Of a DNA stretch of 64,000 bases, positions 55,818 through 64,000 are shown piece after piece. Under the pieces are notes generated by a model, which ran no database searches, was not told the DNA's origin, and saw only the letters and a list, made by a program, of their open reading frames with translations. The stretch is from Hyphomicrobiales bacterium (GTDB taxonomy: Bacteria > Pseudomonadota > Alphaproteobacteria > Rhizobiales > Xanthobacteraceae): assembly GCA_017305535.1 (NCBI GenBank), contig JAFKKN010000010.1:1-64000 (forward strand). The letters run 5' to 3'. The position numbers and the translations under genes were made by a program. The stretch's first letter is position 1. The number at the start of each line of letters is the position of its first letter.

Positions 55818-56012
55818 TCAGAACCTGACGAAATCAGGCAACACTGACGACGCGTGTAGCCAAGTAAACGCCAGGCTGGCCGCAATACCGTTGCGACGCG
55901 CAAACTCAGTTACCGTCCGGCGCGACGCCAACATCTCCTCAATGATCCGCGCCTTGTCATCCTGCGACAAGCAGCGACGTCGCTCCAGCGCGCTTAAAAC
56001 CTCGACCAGCAT
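55818..56012 (-). pseudogene. IS66-type transposase accessory gene (TnpA-like), remnant
   Basis: About 64 codons resemble the N-terminal helix-turn-helix of IS66-family TnpA (Ala-Leu-Glu-Arg-Arg-Arg then Lys-Ala-Arg-Ile-Ile-Glu-Glu and Phe-Ala-Arg-Arg-Asn-Gly-Ile-Ala-Ala-Ser-Leu-Ala-Phe-Thr-Trp-Leu). The match stops abruptly after that point and no further IS66 genes follow, so this is a decayed fragment. The rest of 55554-55817, between the regulator and the fragment, holds nothing recognisable. It marks the right edge of the catabolic island. Confidence 0.65.
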
Positions 56013-56042
56013 CGCCTGACGACCTCTGAGCCAGACTTAAAG

Positions 56043-56243
56043 TCACACGCTCTGATATCCGATGCGAGAGCCCGCATAGCGGCCGACGGCCGGAGGGTCC
56101 TTGGTTCCGGGCTCATCCTCTGCCCGAGCTGGACCGATGACAATTAAAACAGCAAGAACGGACGAGGCCAGCAGAACGATCGGGCGCAGCGAAAATACAT
56201 GCCGCGCGCGACATGCAATCGGCGTACCTGGCAGGCGTGGCAT
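56043..56243 (-). CDS. Small exported protein of unknown function
   Basis: A 66-aa protein that has one hydrophobic segment (about 21-36) ending in an Ala-Arg-Ala cleavage-like site, then a short polar tail (Glu-Asp-Glu-Pro-Gly-Thr-Lys...). ATG 56243 is chosen since AGGAGAGAGAGG lies just upstream; an ATG at 56270 would put this inside the gene. No homologous family was recognised. It is divergent from the third cyclase. Confidence 0.45.
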   Translation of the reverse strand: MPRLPGTPIACRARHVFSLRPIVLLASSVLAVLIVIGPARAEDEPGTKDPPAVGRYAGSRIGYQSV

Positions 56244-56528
56244 CAAAGCCTCTCTCTCCTCGTGTTGCATGGCGACCCTCTCATCTCACCGACATGGTCT
56301 GCTGCGACTTCGCCGATCCGCCGGTTCAATGAGCCGGCTCCGCACATTCTTTTGATGGCGGGAGTTTTCGGCCGATACCGGCGATTTGTCTTCGATGGTC
56401 GGCCGGTGGTCTCCGGATTTGCTGCCGCTGGTCGCCCCGACCGGCTCGGCGCAGCGTTTTCGCTGTTCGAATACCGACTCATTGCCAGTGGCACTATCGC
56501 GTGACGCTCCACATATGGTGGTGCGTCG

Positions 56529-57755
56529 ATGCAGGTAGCCGCCGAGGAGCAGGTCATGGGTTCGCAGCCAAATGTCGTTTCCGGAACTGCGTATTCCGAT
56601 GACGATGTTGCGCATTGGTTGATAAACGGCACGCGCGACGAGCGCTTCATCGACGACATTTTCGCCGAGTTGTGTGTTCGCCTCCGGCAAGCGGGCGTCC
56701 CCGTCAAGCGGGGGACGCTTCATATCATCATTCAGCATCCGCAATGGCTTGGCGCCCGGATGATGTGGGTTGACGGAAAGCCGGGTGCCGAAATTGACAG
56801 AGTGGAGTACGACGTCAGAGAGCGGTCGCAATATATCGGCAGTCCGACAAACGAAGTTCATGACGGTGCTGCCGAGGTGCGCGAAAATCTTGAACGCGAC
56901 CCATCGTTGGGGCGCAAGCACGCGATCTACGACGATCTGCGTGCCGACGGCCTGACCGATTACGTTGCGTGGCCGCTGTATCATACGCTCGGAAAACGGC
57001 ACCTTGTCACCTTCGCAACCGATCGGCCGGGAGGTTTCGAGGCCGCGCACATCGCCAGCCTGCGAAAGCTGTTGCCGCTGCTCGCATTGGTCAGTGAAAT
57101 TCGTGTCAAGAACCGGCTGGCGCGCACCTTGCTCGAAACCTATGTGGGTCCGCACGCCAGCGAAGTCATTCTCGCTGGCGCGACAAGGCGCGGGACCGGC
57201 GCGACTGTCAGCGCCGCCATCATGATCTGCGATCTGCGCGATTTTACCAGGATCTCTGACAACTGGCCGCGCGATAACGTCATCGATCTTCTGAACGGAT
57301 ATTTCGATGCGATGTCCGAGCCGATCGCGCGGTACGGCGGCGAAATACTGAAATTCATGGGCGACGGTCTGCTTGCCATTTTTCCGTTGAGCCAGCCGTC
57401 GGCCTGCGCAAATCTTCTGCGCGCCGTGTCCGAATCCCGCCAGGCGATGGCCGCGCTCAACGAGCGCAACAGCCTCAATGGGCTCGCTCCGCTGAATTAT
57501 GGCATCGGCGTTCACGTCGGTGATGTCATGTACGGCAATATCGGGTCGCGCAGCCGGCTCGACTTCACCGTTATTGGTCCGGCCGTCAACATGGCCTCGC
57601 GTCTTGAAGCGCTCACCAAGCAATTGGGGAGGAGGGTGCTGTTGTCCTCCGTGTTCGCCGAGTTTGTCCGAAACGAGTTCGATCTCGAAGACGTTGGAGA
57701 ACACCTAATTCGCGGCTTCAGCGACCCGGTCGAGTTGTTTGCCTATCACGGCTGA
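56529..57755 (+). CDS. Class III adenylate/guanylate cyclase (third paralogue)
   Basis: A 408-aa cyclase with the same layout as the pair at 11014-13468 but more distant. The N-terminal region (1-200) lacks the Trp-Arg-Val-Gly-Val-Phe stretch of the pair; the CHD domain keeps Asp235 (Cys-Asp-Leu-Arg-Asp-Phe), Lys275 and Asp279 (Phe-Met-Gly-Asp-Gly), and Asp-Phe-Thr-Val-Ile-Gly-Pro-Ala-Val-Asn-Met-Ala-Ser-Arg with the transition-state Asn and Arg, so it should be catalytic. ATG 56529 is the first; ATG 56556 is possible. It lies between the IS66 remnant and the LysR gene. Confidence 0.85.
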   Translation: MQVAAEEQVMGSQPNVVSGTAYSDDDVAHWLINGTRDERFIDDIFAELCVRLRQAGVPVKRGTLHIIIQHPQWLGARMMWVDGKPGAEIDRVEYDVRERSQYIGSPTNEVHDGAAEVRENLERDPSLGRKHAIYDDLRADGLTDYVAWPLYHTLGKRHLVTFATDRPGGFEAAHIASLRKLLPLLALVSEIRVKNRLARTLLETYVGPHASEVILAGATRRGTGATVSAAIMICDLRDFTRISDNWPRDNVIDLLNGYFDAMSEPIARYGGEILKFMGDGLLAIFPLSQPSACANLLRAVSESRQAMAALNERNSLNGLAPLNYGIGVHVGDVMYGNIGSRSRLDFTVIGPAVNMASRLEALTKQLGRRVLLSSVFAEFVRNEFDLEDVGEHLIRGFSDPVELFAYHG

Positions 57756-57808
57756 ATAAAATGATCGCGGCGGCGAACACCATTGTCGCTTCGGAGACGA
57801 GAGGTCGG

Positions 57809-58756
57809 TTAGGCTTTCCAGACGACCGATTGTTCGTGACGTTTGATGAGCTCGGACAGTTTCCCGAAGCTCGTCGCGATGTGGTTCGTAAATGCGGTGA
57901 CCGCCGGCGATTGAGGACTGCCGGCAAGCCGCAAGATTCCAAGCGCGCGTTGCGGGTGCGGGACGCGTAACGGAAGCGCTGTGATGTCACCGACCTTGCG
58001 ATAGGCAAAGACCACGCCGTGCGGCAGGATCGTCAGCGCGTCGGTGCGTGTGAGATAGTTGATCGCGCTGGCCAGTGAGCCGCCGATATAGGGGACGCTG
58101 ACGCCGGTCGAGCCGAACGAGAGAAGAAGCGCGCGCATATCGGCTTGAAGCGGACTGTTCGGGGGCGGCGCGATCCATGGATAGTCCAGAACCTCCGGCC
58201 CCTTCAGCTTGCGTTTCAACAAGAGCGGATGAGTCACGCGGCAGGCTACGACATTGCGACCGGGCAAGATGCTCTGGAATTCCATGTCGTCGCCATCGAG
58301 GACATCCACCGGGCAGATCGCTAGATCGACCCTGTCCGCGCGAATGGCGTCCTGCAGATCGGGCATATAGCCGTAGCTCTGGACGATGCGCACGTCGGGC
58401 CGCTCGTTGTGAAAATCCGCGATCAGGCCAGAGATCAGCGCATCCATGAAGAACTGCGTGCCGGCCACCCGCACTGTGCCCGCGCGGCCGTATCTGAAGT
58501 TGTCGACGAGTTCGGATGCCTTGCGTGACGACAGCAGCATCGCCTGGCCGTGATCGGCGAGCGCGCGGCCGAACGGCGTCGGACGCAATGGCCGCCGGCC
58601 CTTTACGAACAGAGGCTCACCCAGTCGTTTCTCTAATAGTGCCAGCGTGCGGGAGACAGCCGGCTGCGTCATTCCCAGCAGCTCCGCACCCTCGGTGACA
58701 CCGCCGGCATTGATGACCGCCGCAAGCTGGATCAGGTGACGCTCGTCAAGTTTCAT
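57809..58756 (-). CDS. LysR family transcriptional regulator
   Basis: A regulator of 315 aa with an N-terminal winged helix-turn-helix (about 5-65: Ala-Glu-Leu-Leu-Gly-Met-Thr-Gln-Pro-Ala-Val-Ser-Arg-Thr-Leu) and a substrate-binding effector domain (about 95-300). It is divergent from the dioxygenase operon and should activate it in response to a pathway intermediate. A palindromic LysR box lies over and just past its start codon. Confidence 0.92.
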   Translation of the reverse strand: MKLDERHLIQLAAVINAGGVTEGAELLGMTQPAVSRTLALLEKRLGEPLFVKGRRPLRPTPFGRALADHGQAMLLSSRKASELVDNFRYGRAGTVRVAGTQFFMDALISGLIADFHNERPDVRIVQSYGYMPDLQDAIRADRVDLAICPVDVLDGDDMEFQSILPGRNVVACRVTHPLLLKRKLKGPEVLDYPWIAPPPNSPLQADMRALLLSFGSTGVSVPYIGGSLASAINYLTRTDALTILPHGVVFAYRKVGDITALPLRVPHPQRALGILRLAGSPQSPAVTAFTNHIATSFGKLSELIKRHEQSVVWKA

Positions 58757-58781
58757 AGCAATTTGCTATATTATATGGCAA
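58755..58781. promoter_or_regulatory. LysR-type operator between the regulator and the dioxygenase operon
   Basis: Two overlapping palindromes: ATAGCAA-T-TTGCTAT (58755-58769, perfect, containing the T-N11-A LysR signature) and TTGCTATATTATATGGCAA (58763-58781, near perfect). The first overlaps the LysR start codon, so binding could repress the regulator's own gene while activating the divergent operon. Confidence 0.6.
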
Positions 58782-58851
58782 ATAAATCATCAATGACCCT
58801 TCCCGGACCTGATAGCGTTTTTTGAAACAGGGAAACGCCGTGGGAGGGCCG

Positions 58852-59727
58852 ATGCGGCAAGCACTGCCCATCGATCGTGGTGACGAGACCGCAAGCGGAG
58901 CTGTCGCCGAGCGCATCGCGCGGGCCGGCTCCGGACGTCTGGCGACCAGCATGATCGCGGTCGTCGAGCACATTCACCGGATCATTCTCGAACTTCGCCC
59001 GACCCGCGCCGAGTGGCGCGAGGCGATTGCGTATCTGACGGCGATTGGCGACGCCACGACCGACAACCGTCAGGAATGGGTCTTGTTGGCCGATCTGATC
59101 GGAGCGACCGCACTTGTTGAGGCGATAAATAGTCGCCGTCCCGATGGCGCCACGCCGAATGCGCCCCGTGGACCGTTCTACCGACCGGATGCGCCGCATT
59201 TGGCGAACGGAGCGAATATCTCGTTGGACGGACGCGGTGAGCCACTGTCCGTCAAAGGCAAAGTTGTCGATCTGGACGCGCGCCCGATTGCCGGCGCGGT
59301 GGTTGAAACCTGGCAGGCAAACGGGGAGGGTTTTTTCGAGAACCAGCAGCCGGACGATCAGCCGGACTGCAACCTTCGCGGCGTCTTCACGACCGACGCC
59401 AAGGGTGAATTCGACTACCTCACCGTGAAGCCTGCAAGCTACTCGGTCCCGGCGGATGGTCCTGCGGGAAAGCTGCTCGATGCTCTCGATTGCTCGTTGC
59501 GACGACCCGCGAATATCCATTTCATCGTCTCCGCCGATGGTTTTGAGCCAATCACGACGCAGGTGTTCGACCGAGCCGATGCCGCGCTGATTGAGGATGC
59601 GCTCTATTCCGTGCGACCGAATCTTCTCGGCGATTTCAAGCGAACGCGCCGCAAGGCTGTGCCGTGGAGCCTGACGTTCACCTTCGTGATGGCTCGTGCT
59701 CCGAAGTTTTCGAAAGGCGTATCATGA
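58852..59727 (+). CDS. Intradiol ring-cleavage dioxygenase, hydroxyquinol 1,2-dioxygenase-like, with altered iron-ligand motif
   Basis: A 291-aa enzyme of the intradiol family, closest in layout to hydroxyquinol 1,2-dioxygenase (hydroxyquinol to maleylacetate). The iron-binding tyrosines are Tyr110 (Gly-Pro-Phe-Tyr-Arg) and Tyr197 (Ser-Tyr-Ser-Val-Pro). In the usual His-x-His motif (Arg-Pro-Ala-His-x-His-Phe) the first His is Asn: Asn221-Ile-His223, from codon AAT instead of CAT or CAC. This removes one predicted Fe(III) ligand. ATG 58852 with a strong GGGAGGG ribosome site is used rather than the TTG at 58822. It overlaps the maleylacetate reductase gene by 4 bp. Confidence 0.8.
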   Translation: MRQALPIDRGDETASGAVAERIARAGSGRLATSMIAVVEHIHRIILELRPTRAEWREAIAYLTAIGDATTDNRQEWVLLADLIGATALVEAINSRRPDGATPNAPRGPFYRPDAPHLANGANISLDGRGEPLSVKGKVVDLDARPIAGAVVETWQANGEGFFENQQPDDQPDCNLRGVFTTDAKGEFDYLTVKPASYSVPADGPAGKLLDALDCSLRRPANIHFIVSADGFEPITTQVFDRADAALIEDALYSVRPNLLGDFKRTRRKAVPWSLTFTFVMARAPKFSKGVS

Positions 59728-60797
59728 TCGGATCTCGCTCCTTCGTCTTCCCGGGCATCCGCTCGCGGGTCGTGTTTGGATCCGGGACGCTCGCACAGGT
59801 TGCGTCCGAAATGGAGCGTCTGGGACGCCGGAAGGCGCTCGTGCTGACCACGCCGCAGCAGCACGCGCAAGGTGAAGCGTTAGCTGCTCGCATCGGCGGA
59901 GCCGCGAAGGCGACGATCTTTGCTGGCGCGACCATGCACACGCCGGTGGACGTCACGCGTCGGGCGGTTGACGCTTTCAACGATACTGACGCCGATTGCG
60001 TGATCGCGCTCGGAGGTGGCTCGTCAATCGGACTGGGCAAGGCGATCGCGGTGCGAACCGGTGCCGATCAAATCGCAATTCCGACGACCTATGCCGGCTC
60101 CGAGATGACCGACATTCTCGGCGAGACCGAGAACGGCGAAAAGACCACGCGGCGCGATCCGGCGATCCTGCCCGAGACGGTGATCTATGACGTCGATCTG
60201 TCGATGACCTTGCCGAAGGGCATGACCGTCTCGTCCAGCATGAATTCGATCGCCCACGCCGCGGAAGCTCTCTACGCCTCGGATCGCAATCCGATCCTGT
60301 CGATGATGGCGGCGGAGGCCATCAAGTCCTTTGCCGCCGCACTGCCTGCGATCGTAGCAAATCCAGCCGATCGGCAGGGACGCGCGGACGCGCTGTACGG
60401 TGCGTGGCTGAGCGGCGCGACGCTCGGCGGAACCTCGATGGCGCTGCATCACAAGCTCTGCCACACGCTGGGCGGTAGCTTCGACACGCCGCACGCCGAG
60501 ACCCACGCGATCCTGTTGCCGCATACGATCGGCTTCAACGCGGAAGCGGTCGGCGAACTCCTTCAACCGATCTCGGATGCGCTCGGCGGCGCGACGCCCG
60601 GCAAGGCGCTTCATCGCTTCGCTGCGCGACTCGATGCGCCGACCAGGCTTCAGGACATCGGCCTGAGCGAAGCCGACTTGGACAAAGCGGCGGCGATCGC
60701 CGTCAGGAGCCCGTATTTCAATCCGCGTCCATTCGATCAAGCGGCGATCCGCGCGTTGCTGCAGGACGCATGGATGGGACGAGAACCGCCGGTCTAA
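59724..60797 (+). CDS. Maleylacetate reductase
   Basis: An iron-containing alcohol dehydrogenase-type enzyme (357 aa) that reduces maleylacetate to 3-oxoadipate with NADH. Motifs include Gly-Gly-Gly-Ser-Ser-Ile-Gly-Leu-Gly-Lys-Ala (about 95-105) and the metal-site His region His-Lys-Leu-Cys-His-Thr-Leu-Gly-Gly... Pro-His-Ala-Glu-Thr-His (about 242-260). The pairing with the dioxygenase gene (4-bp overlap) is the classic hydroxyquinol lower pathway, so hydroxyquinol or a related triol is the likely substrate stream. Confidence 0.9.
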   Translation: MIGSRSFVFPGIRSRVVFGSGTLAQVASEMERLGRRKALVLTTPQQHAQGEALAARIGGAAKATIFAGATMHTPVDVTRRAVDAFNDTDADCVIALGGGSSIGLGKAIAVRTGADQIAIPTTYAGSEMTDILGETENGEKTTRRDPAILPETVIYDVDLSMTLPKGMTVSSSMNSIAHAAEALYASDRNPILSMMAAEAIKSFAAALPAIVANPADRQGRADALYGAWLSGATLGGTSMALHHKLCHTLGGSFDTPHAETHAILLPHTIGFNAEAVGELLQPISDALGGATPGKALHRFAARLDAPTRLQDIGLSEADLDKAAAIAVRSPYFNPRPFDQAAIRALLQDAWMGREPPV

Positions 60798-60825
60798 ACC
60801 GGCGCAGGCAGGGAGGGAGTGAAAA

Positions 60826-62106
60826 ATGATCACCAGACGCACGTTACTGAAGTCGACCGCCGCGGGCGGTCTGCTCGCCGCGACCGATGGACTCTTCAAA
60901 CCCGCTTTGGCCGCGGGCAAGGTCGCGAAGATCGGCTACGTCAGCCCGCAGAGCGGACCGCTCGCGGCCTTCGCGGAGGCAGACAAGTTCATCATCGACG
61001 GATTCCTCAACGCGGCGAAAGCAGCGGGGCTGCAGGTGCAGGTCGTTGTGAAGGACAGCCAGTCCAATCCCAATCGCGCGGCCGAAGTGGCGAAGGAATT
61101 GATCGTCAGTGACAAGGTGAACCTGATGCTCGTCGCGTCGACGCCGGAGACGACCAATCCGGTATCGACCACCTGCGAGTCCGAAGGCCTGCCTTGCATC
61201 TCGACCGTTGCACCTTGGCAGCCCTGGTTCATCGGCCAGCAGGGCAATCCAGGCGATCCTAAGTCATGGAAACCGTTCGGTTACGCTTATCATTTCTTCT
61301 GGGGGCTCGAAGACGTCATCAGCGTCTACACCAACATGTGGGCCCAGTTGTCGACCAACAAGCAGGTCGGTGGCCTCTTCCCCAACGATGGCGATGGCAA
61401 TGCGTGGGGCGACGGCAAGGTCGGCTTCCCTCCGGTGCTGTCGGAAAAGGGTTACAAGCTCATCGATCCCGGCCGCTATCAGAATCTGTCGGATGACTTC
61501 TCCGCGCAGATTAACGCATTCAAATCAGGCAACGTCGAAATCATCACCGGCGTGATGATCCCGCCGGATTTCACCACTTTCTGGAATCAGGCCAAGCAGA
61601 AGGGCTTTACGCCGAAGATCGCCTCCATCGGCAAGGCGCTCTTGTTTCCGCAGGCGGTGGAAGCGCTCGGCAAGCAGGGACATAACCTGTCTTCCGAAGT
61701 CTGGTGGACACCGAGCCATCCCTTCAAGTCTTCGCTGACCGGCGCATCCTCCAAGGAACTCGCCGACGGATTCACGGCGGCAACGAAACGGCCGTGGACG
61801 CAGCCGATCGGTTTCGTGCACGCACTATTCGAGATCGCAGCGGATGTCCTGAAACGCGTCGACGATCCGACCGATGCCGACAAGGTGACGGCCGCTGTCG
61901 CGGCCACCAAGCTCGACACCATCGTCGGCCCGATCGCCTGGAACGGCGCCAAGCTGCCGCCGTTTGCCGCGAAGAATATCTGCAAGACTCCGCTGGTTGG
62001 CGGTCAGTGGCGGCTGAAGGATAGCGGCGGCTACGATCTCGTCATCACCGACAACAAGACGGCGCCCAACATTCCGGCGGGAGGAAAGATGGAGCCGATC
62101 GTCTGA
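60826..62106 (+). CDS. ABC transporter substrate-binding protein (LivK-like), Tat-type signal
   Basis: A periplasmic receptor (426 aa). The N-terminus has a twin-arginine motif (Arg4-Arg5 in Thr-Arg-Arg-Thr-Leu-Leu-Lys-Ser) and a signal ending near Ala-Leu-Ala at 27-29, so it may be exported folded through Tat. The mature part is a Peripla_BP_6 domain. It follows the maleylacetate reductase gene by 28 bp and precedes its own ATPases and permease, so it should bind an aromatic precursor of hydroxyquinol. Confidence 0.9.
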   Translation: MITRRTLLKSTAAGGLLAATDGLFKPALAAGKVAKIGYVSPQSGPLAAFAEADKFIIDGFLNAAKAAGLQVQVVVKDSQSNPNRAAEVAKELIVSDKVNLMLVASTPETTNPVSTTCESEGLPCISTVAPWQPWFIGQQGNPGDPKSWKPFGYAYHFFWGLEDVISVYTNMWAQLSTNKQVGGLFPNDGDGNAWGDGKVGFPPVLSEKGYKLIDPGRYQNLSDDFSAQINAFKSGNVEIITGVMIPPDFTTFWNQAKQKGFTPKIASIGKALLFPQAVEALGKQGHNLSSEVWWTPSHPFKSSLTGASSKELADGFTAATKRPWTQPIGFVHALFEIAADVLKRVDDPTDADKVTAAVAATKLDTIVGPIAWNGAKLPPFAAKNICKTPLVGGQWRLKDSGGYDLVITDNKTAPNIPAGGKMEPIV

Positions 62107-62169
62107 TCGCCTGAACCGACAAACGATTCGCGCTTCATCCATCCACGCCGATCTGGCGGAGCATTTCAC

Positions 62170-62888
62170 GTGCCCATCCTTGAACTGGACCATGTCGTGA
62201 AAAGTTTCGGCTCGCTGAAGGTCACTGATGATGTGACCTTCAGCGTCGAGCCGGGCGAGGCGCTTGGCATCATCGGTCCGAACGGGGCCGGCAAATCCAC
62301 GCTCTTCAATCTGATTACCGGAAATGTCCGAGTCGATGCCGGCCGCGTCTCTTTCGACGGAGCCGACGTGACGCGAATGCAGCCCATGAATCGCTGTTAC
62401 GCCGGCGTCGGACGCACATTCCAGATTCCGCAGCCATTCGAGAAGCTCACCGTCTTCGAGAATCTCGTGGTGGCCGCATCCATGGGATCCCGGAAAGCCG
62501 AATCCGAAGTCACCGACCGCTGCGCGGAGATTCTCGTCAACACCGGCCTGATCGAACGCGCCAATGCGCTCGCCGGCGGCCTCGGCCTTTTGCAGCGGAA
62601 GCGGCTCGAACTGGCCCGCGCGCTCGCCACCGATCCGAAACTGCTGCTGCTCGACGAAATCGCCGGAGGACTGACCGAGGCGGAATGCAAGTCGCTGATC
62701 GAGACGATCCGCGCCATCCACGCTTCGGGCATCACGATTGTCTGGATCGAGCACGTGCTTCACGCACTGAATGCGGTGGTGCAGCGGTTGCTCGTCCTCA
62801 ACTTCGGCAAGGTCGTCGATATCGGTACGCCCGAGGACATGATGGCCTCCAGCGCCGTGCGTGAGATCTATCTGGGGATCGAAGTCTG

Positions 62889-62889
<1 letters not shown>
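62170..62889 (+). CDS. ABC transporter ATP-binding protein (LivG-like)
   Basis: An ATPase of 239 aa with Walker A Gly-Pro-Asn-Gly-Ala-Gly-Lys-Ser-Thr (about 37), the LivG-type Gly-Val-Gly-Arg-Thr-Phe-Gln-Ile-Pro-Gln (about 78) and Walker B Leu-Leu-Leu-Leu-Asp-Glu-Ile (about 158). The start codon is GTG at 62170. It overlaps LivF by 1 bp. Confidence 0.9.
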
Positions 62890-63592
<703 letters not shown>

Positions 63593-63596
<4 letters not shown>

Positions 63597-64000
63597 ATTG
63601 GGCGGATACCATTCTTCAGGGCATCCTGCTCGGCGGGCTCTACGCGCTGTTTGCCGCCGGACTGTCGCTCGTCTTCGGCATCATGCGGCTGGTCAATCTG
63701 GCGCACGGCGACCTGATTGTGCTCGCGGCCTACCTGATCCTCGTGCTCGTCGATACGCTCCACCTGAATCCGTTCGTCGCATTGGTGATCGCGATGCCGA
63801 TCATGTTCGGCGTCGGATGGCTGTTGCAGGCTTACGTCCTCAATCGCACCCTCGGGCCGGATATCCTGCCGCCGCTGCTCGTGACATTCGGCTTATCGGT
63901 TGTTCTTCAGAACGGTCTGTTGCAGGCCTATTCGGCGGACAGTCGCCGCATCCCTTCCGGATATCTCGATACGGCGTCGATCTCGATCGGCTCCTTGCAC
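63593..64000 (+). CDS. Branched-chain amino acid-type ABC transporter permease (LivH-like), partial
   Basis: The first 136 codons of a LivH-type permease, cut by the window edge. The start is typical (Leu-Gln-Gly-Ile-Leu-Leu-Gly-Gly-Leu-Tyr-Ala and Leu-Val-Asn-Leu-Ala-His-Gly-Asp near 33), with at least three hydrophobic helices. The missing LivM gene is expected to follow to the right of 64000. Confidence 0.9.

Overview
The window looks like chromosomal DNA of a high-GC alphaproteobacterium, most likely of the Bradyrhizobium/Afipia/Rhodopseudomonas group (Nitrobacteraceae). The signs are strong GC bias at third codon positions, several branched-chain-amino-acid-type (Liv) ABC importers, CoxL/CoxM/CoxS-type molybdenum hydroxylases, class III cyclases, and short palindromic intergenic repeats of the kind common in that family. 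The genus cannot be fixed from the sequence alone. No rRNA, tRNA, CRISPR array or intact mobile element was recognised.

Positions 1-32300 are mainly housekeeping and signalling genes. They include a Liv-type binding protein, an FAH-family hydrolase, an ABC exporter, galE, a WaaC-like heptosyltransferase, an ECF sigma/anti-sigma pair, fabI, a histidine phosphatase, aroC, two tandem class III cyclases, clpS, a chemoreceptor, two RNA methyltransferases (RumA-like and TlyA), dxs, xseB, a histone-deacetylase-like hydrolase, a 5'-nucleotidase, an enoyl-CoA hydratase/acyl-CoA dehydrogenase pair, two GGDEF proteins and small genes (YegP, YkvA, an orphan BrnA-like protein).

Positions 32866-55553 form one coherent catabolic island. 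A 12.5-kb + strand operon carries two complete molybdenum hydroxylases, a full LivKHMGF importer whose LivF gene lies between the two hydroxylases, and a CoxG-like protein; it ends at a strong hairpin. Next come a - strand operon (tcuA, tcuB, and a PuuE/cyclic-imide-hydrolase-like polysaccharide-deacetylase-fold enzyme) and a divergent + strand operon (amidase, a second CoxG-like protein, acyl-CoA ligase, PaaI-type thioesterase, MDR reductase), followed by an XRE-type regulator. Read together, this set fits uptake of a pyridine carboxylate, two ring hydroxylations, CoA activation, ring reduction, imide and amide hydrolysis, and oxidation of tricarballylate to cis-aconitate. Isonicotinate via citrazinate is the best guess. 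This is the most interesting system in the window; the substrate is inferred, not shown.

Positions 55554-64000 begin with an IS66-like remnant, a small exported protein and a third class III cyclase. A second aromatic module follows: a LysR regulator with a palindromic operator, an intradiol (hydroxyquinol-type) dioxygenase in which one predicted iron-ligand histidine is asparagine, a maleylacetate reductase, and another Liv importer that runs off the right edge.
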